Positions 7,263 through 15,053 of a DNA stretch of 64,000 bases are shown piece after piece; the first letter of the stretch is position 1, and every line of letters begins with the position of its first letter. The DNA is from Bacillota bacterium. GTDB lineage: Bacteria > Bacillota > Sulfobacillia > Sulfobacillales > JAIMBI01. The stretch is taken from contig JAJZWV010000011.1 of the NCBI GenBank assembly GCA_021846505.1, positions 1 to 64,000 of the forward strand. Reading direction: 5' to 3'. The notes under the pieces were generated by a model, which was not told where the DNA came from, did not search any database, and saw only the letters and a program-made list of their open reading frames with translations. The translations under genes were made by a program, and so were the position numbers.

Positions 7263-8642
7263 CTACGGCAGCCCGCTGGTGTTGGAGACGGTGGCCGCCC
7301 CGCTGCCGGCCGACCCCGCCGCGGACGCGCTGCTGAGGCTGGCCAAGAGCGTGCTGTTGCCATCCAGCTGGGCAATCATCTCCTGGGTCGCCAGAAACTC
7401 CTGCTGCAGCTGCTGCTGGTACAGCGTCAGCTGCTGCTGAAGCAGCCCCACCTGCTGATTGGCCACCTGCATCTGCCCGGCATAACCCGACACAATGGCC
7501 GCAATGATGCCGGTCGTGCTCTGCGCGTACTGCTGGCCCAGCGTGTGAAACTGCACCGCGATGCCAGATCCGGGCTGGTCAAACACGGCCGCCACGCCGC
7601 TGGGGCTCTGGGCCAGCGCCTGGTTGAGTGTGGTGGTGTTGAGGTTCATGGTGCCGTTGGAGTTCAGCGTGATGCCGATGTTGGGCAAATCCTGATACGC
7701 CGCGCCCGTGAGCCCGGACACCATCGACGTGGCCACCTGAGCCATTTGGTTTTCCAAGGTGGTGAGGGCGGCCTGGCCCTGCAGGGGTCCGCCTTTCGCG
7801 GTGTCCCGGTTAATGGTTTGTTGGAGGGCATTGAATGCGGTCACAAACTTTTGAATATCCGACGCAATGGCGGCGGTGCTGGTGGACACGCTAACCACCC
7901 CGCTGCCCACGCCGGTGAGCTGAAAGGTCATGCCCGGCACGGTGGTGGCATCGGTGTTGGTCGTGCTGGAGAGGCTCGCCCCATCAATCGAGTAGATGGC
8001 TAGATGGGCCGCCTGAATGACGTCGCTGGCCGTGGTCGCCGTGCGCGACGCCACGATGCCCAGCGCGGTCAGGATGCCGCTGGGGTCTGAATAGGAAATG
8101 CTCCGGCCATTGTCGCCCTGAATAGTCAGCTGGTTGTTGACCACCCCCGCCGTGACGCCAATTCCCGGCGTGCTGTCGATGCTGCTGGCAATTTGGCTCA
8201 GTGACTCGCCCGACGTCACCGACACGGTCCACTGATGGCTGCCCAGCGCCACGGAAAATTGCCCCGACAGGCCCAGGCTTCCGGTGGACGACGACTCTTT
8301 AACGGTGCCTAAGTCAATTTCCGTCTGCATGAGCTGGCTGACGTTCACCAAATACGTGCCGGGATGGGCCGAGCTGTCGGCGGCGGCTACCACCACGCCG
8401 CTGTTGGTGCTGGTGGCCCCAGCCTGCTGAAACGTGGACCCGCTGGACAGGGTGGCGGCCGCCGATTCCAGCGCCGTCATTTGGCCGGCCAGCGCCTGCC
8501 ACAGGCTTTGGTCATGGCTCCACCCCTGGATTTGCTGATTCAGCTGCGTGATGGGGGCGCTCTGGGCGGCGACCAGGGTTTGAATCAGGCCGTTGAAATT
8601 GACCCCGCCCGAGTACAAGTTGCCGATGGACACGGTAGACAC
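7263..8642 (-). CDS. fliD: Flagellar filament cap protein FliD
   Basis: 459 residues from GTG 8642 behind AGGGAGG. The start (STVSIGNLYSGGVNFNGLIQTLVAAQSAPI) is the conserved FliD_N helix; LALGIVA and the C-terminal coiled-coil (residues about 405-440, LGLLQQQLTLYQQQLQQEF) are characteristic. FliD caps the filament and folds incoming flagellin. A strong hairpin separates it from fliC. Confidence 0.95.
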   Translation of the reverse strand: MSTVSIGNLYSGGVNFNGLIQTLVAAQSAPITQLNQQIQGWSHDQSLWQALAGQMTALESAAATLSSGSTFQQAGATSTNSGVVVAAADSSAHPGTYLVNVSQLMQTEIDLGTVKESSSTGSLGLSGQFSVALGSHQWTVSVTSGESLSQIASSIDSTPGIGVTAGVVNNQLTIQGDNGRSISYSDPSGILTALGIVASRTATTASDVIQAAHLAIYSIDGASLSSTTNTDATTVPGMTFQLTGVGSGVVSVSTSTAAIASDIQKFVTAFNALQQTINRDTAKGGPLQGQAALTTLENQMAQVATSMVSGLTGAAYQDLPNIGITLNSNGTMNLNTTTLNQALAQSPSGVAAVFDQPGSGIAVQFHTLGQQYAQSTTGIIAAIVSGYAGQMQVANQQVGLLQQQLTLYQQQLQQEFLATQEMIAQLDGNSTLLASLSSASAAGSAGSGAATVSNTSGLP

Positions 8643-8674
8643 GAAACCAGCCTCCCTTCAGCCGCCAGCGGCTT

Positions 8675-8697
8675 CCGGAGGGGGCGACCCCCTCCGG
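8675..8697 (-). terminator. Terminator or attenuator hairpin between fliC and fliD
   Basis: CCGGAGGGGG-CGA-CCCCCTCCGG is a perfect 10-bp stem with a 3-base loop, extended by a GCT/AGC step across one mismatch. It lies 12 bases after the fliC stop. No U-run follows, so it may act as a partial terminator or 3' stabiliser, allowing more flagellin than cap protein. Confidence 0.6.
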
Positions 8698-8709
8698 CAG
8701 CCTCCACAC

Positions 8710-9894
8710 CTAGCCCAAGATCTTCAGGATTAAATTGGGCAGCGCCTGGGCCTGCGACAGCATCGCCGCCCCGCTCTGCGCCAGCACCTGATCTTTGGTG
8801 AACGACGTCATGGCCTGGGCCATGTTGACGTCCATGATGTCGCTCTGGGCCGAGTTCAGGTTGGTGGACTCGGTTTGCAGGTTGGACATGGTGTAGGACA
8901 GCTGGTTCTCGTAAGCCCCCACACTGGAGCGCGCCGTGCTTTGCATGTTGATGGCGTTGGTCACCACCGTGATGGCGTTTTGCGCGGCGGCCGCGGAGCT
9001 GGACACATCGATGTTGGTGCCGGCCGCGTCCTGCAGCCCCAGGTTCTGGGCGCTCATGTTGCCCAGCGTGACGTTGAGCTCGTTGGACCCGCCCTGGTTG
9101 GACCCCACCTGGAACGACAGCACATTGGAGATGCTCGCGGTCGATGCCACCGTGAACGTGGCGGTAGCCCCCGAGGTGGTTGCTTCGGCAGCCGAGGTGG
9201 ACACATTAAACGACAGCGAGCTGCCGCTCACGTTCGCTCCCACGAACTGGAACACGAGGCTCGAGGTCGAGTTGGTCAAGTTGGTCAGGGTGGCGGTGGA
9301 CACAGTGTTGCCGCCAAACTCCAACTTGGCCACGTCAGTGACTTGGCCGTTGGCCCCGGACGATGAGCTGAACGCCACCGTGTACGTGCCCACAGCCCCA
9401 CTGGCCACCTGGCTGGTGTCGCTGCCCACCGTCACCGCAATGCTGGACGTGCCCGCACTGGCCGTGAGCTGCGAGTAGTTGCCGTTCAGCAGCTGCTTGT
9501 TGTTGAACACCGTGTTTTTGGCGTTGTCGTTGATCTGCTGAACCAGCTGGTTGATTTCCGACTGGATGTTTTGCCGATCCGTCGAGGTCATGGTGCCGTT
9601 GGAGGCTTCCACCGCCAGCGACCGGATCTGCTGCAGGATTTGCTGGTCCTGCCCAATTCCGCCTTCGGCCGTCTGCAGCATCGAGTTGGCCGACTGAGCA
9701 TTCGAGTACGCCTGGTTCAGGCCACCCACCTGGGCATTCATGCCGGTGGCAATGGCCAGCCCCGCGGGGTCGGTCGCCGCCGAGGTGATGCGATACCCGG
9801 TGGACAGCTGCTGCAGCACGTTCTGGGTCGCAGTTTCGGTCCCATCCAGCGCGTTCATCGCTAAGAGCGCCGGAATATTGGTGTTGATGATCAC
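8710..9894 (-). CDS. fliC: Flagellin
   Basis: 394 residues from GTG 9894. Conserved D0/D1 ends are clear: IINTNIPALLAMNALDGTE, QLSTGYRITSAATDPAGLAIATGM and, at the C-terminus, VGAYENQLSYTMSNLQTESTNL plus AQSGAAMLSQAQALPNLILKILG. The centre (about 150-280) is Ser/Thr/Val rich and variable, as expected for the exposed domain. It is a separate transcription unit with its own promoter candidate and a structured leader. The SD AAGGAGG lies inside a hairpin loop (see the CsrA-site entries). Confidence 0.97.
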   Translation of the reverse strand: MIINTNIPALLAMNALDGTETATQNVLQQLSTGYRITSAATDPAGLAIATGMNAQVGGLNQAYSNAQSANSMLQTAEGGIGQDQQILQQIRSLAVEASNGTMTSTDRQNIQSEINQLVQQINDNAKNTVFNNKQLLNGNYSQLTASAGTSSIAVTVGSDTSQVASGAVGTYTVAFSSSSGANGQVTDVAKLEFGGNTVSTATLTNLTNSTSSLVFQFVGANVSGSSLSFNVSTSAAEATTSGATATFTVASTASISNVLSFQVGSNQGGSNELNVTLGNMSAQNLGLQDAAGTNIDVSSSAAAAQNAITVVTNAINMQSTARSSVGAYENQLSYTMSNLQTESTNLNSAQSDIMDVNMAQAMTSFTKDQVLAQSGAAMLSQAQALPNLILKILG

Positions 9895-9898
9895 GCGA

Positions 9899-9916
9899 AA
9901 TCTCCTCCTTGAGATT
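9899..9916 (-). promoter_or_regulatory. Putative CsrA site BS2 covering the fliC Shine-Dalgarno
   Basis: In the mRNA sense: AATCTC-AAGGAG-GAGATT, a perfect 6-bp stem with a hexaloop containing A-N-GGA, the CsrA recognition core. The loop is the fliC Shine-Dalgarno itself, so bound CsrA would block initiation. This is the arrangement of the SD-proximal site in the Bacillus hag leader. Confidence 0.7.
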
Positions 9917-9938
9917 GCGAGATTTGTTAGTGCGAGGG

Positions 9939-9956
9939 GCGCCCGTCCTTGGGCGC
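9939..9956 (-). promoter_or_regulatory. Putative CsrA site BS1 in the fliC leader
   Basis: In the mRNA sense: GCGCCC-AAGGAC-GGGCGC, a perfect 6-bp GC stem with hexaloop AAGGAC, again A-N-GGA. It lies about 40 bases upstream of the SD site (centre to centre), a spacing compatible with one CsrA dimer bridging both. Confidence 0.7.
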
Positions 9957-9973
9957 ATGCGGCTCGCGGCCTT

Positions 9974-10003
9974 ATTGTCCGACTCTTCTCGCCACGGCGC
10001 CAA
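9974..10003 (-). promoter_or_regulatory. Candidate fliC promoter
   Basis: Minus strand TTGGCG, 18-base spacer, GACAAT (4/6 and 4/6 to sigma-A). The start would give a leader of roughly 70 bases that includes both putative CsrA hairpins. A sigma-28 type promoter (TAAA...GCCGATAA) was looked for; TAAA then GGCGAGAA is present but the spacing is 13, not 15. Confidence 0.35.
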
Positions 10004-10036
10004 GTTTTTAGCGCGAATTTCCTGAAGCCGGTTTCG

Positions 10037-10522
10037 TCACTGGGTAATCAGCTTGCTGAAGTACACCGCTCCGATGGTGCCGGGGCCAAAAACCGACTGC
10101 AGCACCGTCGTGATGCTGGCTTTCAGCGCGCTCACCCCCCCGGAATTCTGAAGCTGGCCATACGTCGTGGAGCGCAGCACGTCGGTCACCAGGTTGTCAA
10201 TGCGCCCGTCCAAGAGCGCCGAGCCGGTACCGGCCGCGCCGCTCGCCGCCACCGTCCCCCCCGCCGCTGCGAGGGCACTGCTGGACACCTGAAATGACAG
10301 GGTGACCGACGCGTAGTGGCCGGCGTCGGCCAAGTTGGACTCAATCGGCCCTTCGGTCACCACCGCGGCCGTCGCCGCGCTGAACGGCTTGGGCTTGAGC
10401 TTCACTTCCGCCGCCGCCACCGCTCGCGCGTGGATAACGCTCGGGATGCCAAAGTACACCCCCGCCGCGCCCACGGCCACTCCCACCAGCAGCGTGAGAA
10501 CGGTGCGGATTAACCCGCGCAT
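10037..10522 (-). CDS. fliL: Flagellar basal body-associated protein FliL
   Basis: 161 residues. A single membrane segment (RTVLTLLVGVAVGAAGVYFGI, about 6-26) is followed by an extracytoplasmic domain ending VYFSKLITQ, the hallmark FliL ending (VYFTxFVxQ). FliL surrounds the stator. ATG 10522 is chosen so that the membrane segment starts at residue 5; AGGGAGG lies 12 bases upstream. The gene sits upstream of fliC rather than next to fliM, where it is usual in Bacillota. Confidence 0.75.
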   Translation of the reverse strand: MRGLIRTVLTLLVGVAVGAAGVYFGIPSVIHARAVAAAEVKLKPKPFSAATAAVVTEGPIESNLADAGHYASVTLSFQVSSSALAAAGGTVAASGAAGTGSALLDGRIDNLVTDVLRSTTYGQLQNSGGVSALKASITTVLQSVFGPGTIGAVYFSKLITQ

Positions 10523-10681
10523 ACGCTGTCGCTGCCTCCCTACGTGGATTTGCATCGGCGGGTGTCCCCGAAGACACCCACCTGACCATGGCATCTGGCG
10601 TGGGCGCGGTCAAACGCTTGTCTGGATATTTGGCGCATCCCCCGGCCTGGATTCCTCCGCGAGCCATAAGTCTTCACAAGT

Positions 10682-10710
10682 TTGGCGCGCATTCGGGCCG
10701 GTGCTAGGAT
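10682..10710 (+). promoter_or_regulatory. Extended -10 promoter of the lytic transglycosylase gene
   Basis: TTGGCG, exactly 17 bases, TAGGAT, with TG one base before the -10. The expected start near 10717 gives a leader of about 36 bases containing AAGGGAGAGG. Confidence 0.55.
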
Positions 10711-10752
10711 CGGGGCGAGGAAGCTTCGGCTCTTCAAGGGAGAGGATCAAGA

Positions 10753-11319
10753 ATGGACGTCGCCAGCGCGCTGGCCGATGAGTTGCTGTCGGTGTGGCTG
10801 TCGCAGCTGCTGCCCGGCCTGGCGGCCGCGAGCGGGTGGGGCAGCATTTGGTCCAGCGCGGCAAGCCCGCCTCCCTCCAGCGCCGCGGCCTCCTCGTCAG
10901 CCTTTTCGCCATTGGCGTCGGGCTCCTCCGGCCCCACCCCGGCGCTGGCGGCCGACTTTGCTAAAGCGGCCGCCGCCACCGGGCTGTCCGCTCAGCTGCT
11001 GGAGGCCGTGGCCCGCCAGGAATCCGGCTTCAATCCCGGGGCCCAAAGCGCGGCGGGTGCCGTCGGGGTGATGCAGCTGATGCCGGGCACCGCGCGGGAG
11101 CTTGGCGTCAACCCCGCCAATGCCGCGCAAAACATCAGCGGAGGCGCCCGCTATCTGGCGGAGCTCGTGGCGCAGTTCCACAGCGTGCCGCTCGCCTTAG
11201 CTGCATACAACGCAGGCCCGGGCGCGGTGGAGCGCTACGGGGGCATTCCGCCCTACGCCCAAACCCAGCAGTACGTCAAAGCCATTCTGGCGTCGCTGCC
11301 GGGCGGCCTCACGGCCTGA
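10753..11319 (+). CDS. Lytic transglycosylase (SLT domain)
   Basis: 188 residues. An N-terminal Ser/Ala/Pro-rich part is followed by a complete SLT domain from about residue 70: [33 protein letters not shown] with catalytic Glu in RQESGF, then [13 protein letters not shown] and [21 protein letters not shown]. Such enzymes cleave the MurNAc-GlcNAc bond and open the wall for the flagellar rod. No classic signal peptide is visible, so export through the flagellar gate is possible. It stands alone on the plus strand between two minus-strand flagellar units. Confidence 0.9.
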   Translation: MDVASALADELLSVWLSQLLPGLAAASGWGSIWSSAASPPPSSAAASSSAFSPLASGSSGPTPALAADFAKAAAATGLSAQLLEAVARQESGFNPGAQSAAGAVGVMQLMPGTARELGVNPANAAQNISGGARYLAELVAQFHSVPLALAAYNAGPGAVERYGGIPPYAQTQQYVKAILASLPGGLTA

Positions 11320-11326
11320 GGCGCTC

Positions 11327-12103
11327 TTAAGCGTTCATCTGCGTGGTCGCCGAATCCAGCACCTGGGCGGTGGTCATCAGCTTGGCCGACAAGCTGTAGG
11401 CCGAGGACGCTTGAATCAGCGCCACCATTTCCCGCGATACGGACACGCCGCTCGCATTCAGCGCCCCCGCCACCAGCGTTCCCGCGCCCCGCGTCCCCGG
11501 GGCGGCCACCACCGCGGCGCCGCTGTTGGCACTGGGCAGATAGACCCCGCCGGACTGCTCCACCAATCCCGCGTCATTGGGAAACAGCGCCAGCGTGATG
11601 TGCCCCACGGTCGTGCTGGCACCGCCCACCACCGCCGTCACCGCGCCGTCGCCGGCAATGGCCACCTGGGTGGCTCCCGCCGGCAGGATGATGGGTGGCA
11701 CCAGCCGGTAGCCCTGGGGATTGACCAGCTGCCCGCGAGCGTCCACGCGAAAGTCGCCCGCCCGAGTGTAGGCCAGCTGGCCCGAGGGCAGCTGCACCTG
11801 AAAAAATCCCGCCCCCGCGATGGCCAGCGCGGTGGGGCTCGACACCCCCGTGATGGCTGCGCTGAACGTGGGCGCCGCCACGCCTGACACCACCGGGCCC
11901 GGCACACTGGCGGAGGGCTTTAACCCCATGCCCATCAGTACCACGCCCGGCGGGCGCACCCGCGTGCCGCCCCCGCCGGTGGCGGCGGTGATGCGCCGGC
12001 CGTATCCCGCCGTGTTGAGATTCGCCAGGTTGTCCGCAGCCGCCCCCAGCAAAAAGTTTTGTGCGGCCAAGCCGTTCTGCGCGGCCACCAGCATTTGGTC
12101 CAT
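11327..12103 (-). CDS. Flagellar basal-body rod protein, FlgG/FlhP type
   Basis: 258 residues starting MDQMLVAAQNGLAAQN. Carries the axial N-terminal motif (AAADNLANLNTAGYGR), the FlgG-like central segment (LAIAGAGFFQVQLPSGQLAYTRAGDFRVDARGQLV) and the C-terminal motif ALNASGVSVSREMVALIQASSAYSLSAK. GGAGG lies 7 bases before ATG 12103. Probably distal rod. Last gene of the fliO-flhG unit. Confidence 0.85.
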   Translation of the reverse strand: MDQMLVAAQNGLAAQNFLLGAAADNLANLNTAGYGRRITAATGGGGTRVRPPGVVLMGMGLKPSASVPGPVVSGVAAPTFSAAITGVSSPTALAIAGAGFFQVQLPSGQLAYTRAGDFRVDARGQLVNPQGYRLVPPIILPAGATQVAIAGDGAVTAVVGGASTTVGHITLALFPNDAGLVEQSGGVYLPSANSGAAVVAAPGTRGAGTLVAGALNASGVSVSREMVALIQASSAYSLSAKLMTTAQVLDSATTQMNA

Positions 12104-12143
12104 CACTTTACCTCCTGTGTGCCAGGCGTTCGCCTCGGTCGGA

Positions 12144-12878
12144 TCATGCCATCACACCCAGCTTGGCCGCCTGCGACAGCCGCGTGGCCTCTTCCGTCAC
12201 CATCGTAGACAAGCCTTGATAAGCCGTTTCCGCCTGGATCATGGCCGACGCGCTCTGAGTGATGGACACCCCAGAGTGGTTCAGCGCCCCCTGCACCACC
12301 TGCGAGGTGGGGGACGGCGCCGCCGTGCCGACGTAGAGATTGCCGGGCTGGCTGGTGATCGTGCCCGATAGCGTGGCCAGGGCCAGCTGCGCCACCACCG
12401 CGCCGTTTTGCGTGATGGTGCCATTGGCCGCGACCGTGACCGGCCCGGCGGCCAGGTGAATGGGCGCGCCGCTGGTGGACAGCACCCTGTCACCCTGGCC
12501 CGTCACCAGCGTGCCCTGGCTGTCCAGAAACAGGCGCCCATCCTTTGTGTAGGCGGTGCCGGCCGGCGTGGCCACCGTCAGGAATCCGGGGCCCTGAATG
12601 GCCAGGTCCAGCGGGCGCCCCGTGGCGTAAATGCCCAAGCCCGCCCCCGGGTTCCGAATCCCCGGCTCGACGGCCACGCCCCAGCTGGTGGTGCCCAAGG
12701 CGCCGCCCGCCGCGCCCGAAAATCCCGTGCGGCTGGCGGCCACCGCCGGAAACGACGCAAACTGATCACTGACCGCCAAGTAGCCGGGAGAGTTAGCGGC
12801 GGCCAAGTTGGCCCCAATGGTGGAAAGCCACTGGCGCTGCGCATTGAGCCCGCTGGCGGCCGTGTAAATCGCGTTCAT
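12144..12878 (-). CDS. Flagellar basal-body rod protein, FlgF/FlhO type
   Basis: 244 residues. MNAIYTAASGLNAQRQWLSTIGANLAAANSPGYLA is the rod-protein signature; LDLAIQGPGFLTVATPAGTAYTKDGRLFLDSQGTLV and ALNHSGVSITQSASAMIQAETAYQGLS follow in the expected order. With its neighbour it matches the flhO-flhP pair of Bacillota. Its start overlaps the flhG stop by 4 bases (ATGA). Confidence 0.85.
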   Translation of the reverse strand: MNAIYTAASGLNAQRQWLSTIGANLAAANSPGYLAVSDQFASFPAVAASRTGFSGAAGGALGTTSWGVAVEPGIRNPGAGLGIYATGRPLDLAIQGPGFLTVATPAGTAYTKDGRLFLDSQGTLVTGQGDRVLSTSGAPIHLAAGPVTVAANGTITQNGAVVAQLALATLSGTITSQPGNLYVGTAAPSPTSQVVQGALNHSGVSITQSASAMIQAETAYQGLSTMVTEEATRLSQAAKLGVMA

Positions 12879-13939
12879 CGCCGTTCTCCTTCCCCTGGTG
12901 TCACTGAGCTCGGTGCCTCCGCTGCGCGCGGCCCCACCGAGGCGCCGGCGGGCACCGGGGCGGCGCCTGCCGCATCGTTCGCCACGCCGCGGTGATTTTC
13001 CTGGTTTTGCGCGGGCAATCCTGTATCCTCCCGCGAATCATCGGCGCGGGCGCGGGGCACGGCGGACATCACCCGGCGCACAAAGCCGGCAATACCGCCG
13101 CGGCGCGGCGCCGGGACACGGTCCAGCAAGTAGTCGGCCAGCCGATCCACGTCGGCCCGCGCCCCACTTTTGGGCGATCCCAGGTAGAAGGGCTCTTGGC
13201 GCACGACCGCGCGCGCCACCGCGGGATCCTCCAGCACCACACCCGCCACCGCCACCGACCGGTCCAGCGCCCGCGCCACCAAGTCGGCCAGGCGCTCGCC
13301 GGTGCGCTGGCCGCGGCCCGCGTCGCTGGCGCGGTTGACCACCAAGTGCAGCCGGACCGGGCTCATGGTGTCATCCACCGCCCGGATCAGGCCATAGGCG
13401 TCGGCCAGCGCGGTCGGCTCGGGCGTCGTCACCACCAGCGCCTCATCGGCGGCCGCAACAAACGCCAGCACGGCTGGCGCAATGCCGGCCCCGGTATCCA
13501 CCACCAGCCACTCCACCCGCGACTCGAGGGACTGAAACTCGGCCATCAAGGTTTGGACTTGGTCCAGATCGGCGGCGGCGGCGGCCGCCATGCCCGAGGC
13601 GCCGGGAATAATCAAGACCCCCAGGGGCCCCGGCACCATCACGTCGGCCAAATGCCGGTCTCCCTGCATAACGTCGAAGACGGTGTAGTCCGGCTCCTGG
13701 CCCAAGATGATGTTGATGTTGGCCAGCCCCAGGTCGGCGTCCAGCACCGCGGTGGGCACTCCGCGGCTCTGGAGGGCCAGCGCGAGATTCAGCGCCAGGT
13801 TGGACTTGCCCACCCCGCCTTTGCCGGACGAGATGGCCAGCACGTGAGGGCCTTTCAGCCGCCCGGCCAGCACCTCGCTGGTGACGTCGTCGGCCTTCTG
13901 GTGCACCCAGCGCCGCAGCGAATCCGCCTGCTCAGCCAT
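12875..13939 (-). CDS. flhG: MinD-like ATPase FlhG
   Basis: 354 residues. Deviant Walker A SGKGGVGKS at about 39-46, switch region DADLGLANI and second aspartate in WLVVDTGAGI. FlhG (YlxH) controls flagellar number and place with FlhF. ATG 13939 has AGGAGG 8 bases upstream and overlaps the flhF stop. After about residue 270 there is a Pro/Ala-rich tail, longer than usual, likely disordered. Confidence 0.93.
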   Translation of the reverse strand: MAEQADSLRRWVHQKADDVTSEVLAGRLKGPHVLAISSGKGGVGKSNLALNLALALQSRGVPTAVLDADLGLANINIILGQEPDYTVFDVMQGDRHLADVMVPGPLGVLIIPGASGMAAAAAADLDQVQTLMAEFQSLESRVEWLVVDTGAGIAPAVLAFVAAADEALVVTTPEPTALADAYGLIRAVDDTMSPVRLHLVVNRASDAGRGQRTGERLADLVARALDRSVAVAGVVLEDPAVARAVVRQEPFYLGSPKSGARADVDRLADYLLDRVPAPRRGGIAGFVRRVMSAVPRARADDSREDTGLPAQNQENHRGVANDAAGAAPVPAGASVGPRAAEAPSSVTPGEGERR

Positions 13940-15053
13940 GCGTCTCACCTCCTGCCACCGGGTCGGGGTTCAGCACCCAGTTCACCAGCCGGGCGGGGTC
14001 GCCCGCCTCGATATCCTCCGGCACACTTTGCCCATCGGTCATGTACCCCAGCGGCCACCCGAGCGCGAGCGCCGCCTCAATCATGGCGCCCGGCCGCTCC
14101 GCTTCATCCAGTTTGGTGAAGCAAATCTTGGCGCCCTCCGGAGCGAAGCGCCGCGCGGCCAGCAGCATTTCCTCCGCCCGCATCGTGGCCGGCAGCACGG
14201 CCAGCACCTCGCTCGGCCCTCGCACGGCGGCGGCCCGGATGACCGAGTGAATCTCCGCCAGGTGCAGCTCGTGAAAGGGGCTGCGGCCCGCCGTGTCGAT
14301 GAGGATCACGTCGTGGGTGCTGCGCGCCACCAGCCCCTCCACCTCCTGAGGGCGCAGCGCCACTTCCAGCGGCACCGAGAGAATGGCCGCAAAGGTGCGC
14401 AGCTGCTCGGCGGCGGCCACCCGGTAGGTGTCGGTGGTAACCAGCAGCACGCGCCGCTTCTGCACCAGGGCAAAATGCGCGGCCAGCTTGGCCAGCGTGG
14501 TGGTTTTGCCCGATCCGGTGGGCCCTACCGCCGTCAGCACGATGGGATCTTTCAGCGACACCGGCTGGGGGCGCCCCAGCCGCTCCAGCAAGCGCGCCTT
14601 TAGGGGATCGCGCCAATCGTCGCGGGGCAGCTTTTCTGCCAGCTGCACCGCCAGTCCCTCGGACACACCCGCAGTCATCAGGAGGGCTTCCGCCGCCCCG
14701 TGGCCTCGGGGCGGCACCTCGGCGTCCTCCACGTCCTCCAGCCGCTTCAAGCGCCGGTCCAAGCTTTGCAGGAGGCCCACCATCTCGCTCCAGGGCGCTT
14801 CGGGCTGGCGGGGCGCGGGCCGGACATCCGGCCGGACTAGGGGAATCGGAGCTAGCGGGCGCGGCCGCGGCTCCGCCGCCGCCCGCTCCTTCATGTCGGC
14901 CGCCACCAGCACCTGATAGCGCCGCTGCCAGAACCGCCACCACACATCGCGTGTGGGGCCCGATGACAGAATGATGGCGTCCTCACCCAGCTCGGTCTTG
15001 GCCTGGCGGAGCGCCCCCTCGGCGTTGTCTCCCACGAACCGCTTGACGATCAC
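13932..15053 (-). CDS. flhF: SRP-family GTPase FlhF
   Basis: 373 residues from GTG 15053, overlapping the flhA stop by 4 bases. N-terminal MIVKRFVGDNAEGALRQAKTELGEDAIILSS is conserved in FlhF; the NG domain has GPTGSGKTTTLAKLAA, LLVTTDTYRVAAAEQLRTFA, VILIDTAGRSPFH and ICFTKLDEAERPG. FlhF marks the site of flagellum assembly at the membrane and has its GTPase stimulated by FlhG. Confidence 0.96.
   Translation of the reverse strand: MIVKRFVGDNAEGALRQAKTELGEDAIILSSGPTRDVWWRFWQRRYQVLVAADMKERAAAEPRPRPLAPIPLVRPDVRPAPRQPEAPWSEMVGLLQSLDRRLKRLEDVEDAEVPPRGHGAAEALLMTAGVSEGLAVQLAEKLPRDDWRDPLKARLLERLGRPQPVSLKDPIVLTAVGPTGSGKTTTLAKLAAHFALVQKRRVLLVTTDTYRVAAAEQLRTFAAILSVPLEVALRPQEVEGLVARSTHDVILIDTAGRSPFHELHLAEIHSVIRAAAVRGPSEVLAVLPATMRAEEMLLAARRFAPEGAKICFTKLDEAERPGAMIEAALALGWPLGYMTDGQSVPEDIEAGDPARLVNWVLNPDPVAGGETHG

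Noticed and set aside
9984-10010. Sigma-28 promoter for fliC
   Set aside because: TAAA and GGCGAGAA are present on the minus strand, but spacing is 13 instead of about 15 and two of eight -10 positions differ.
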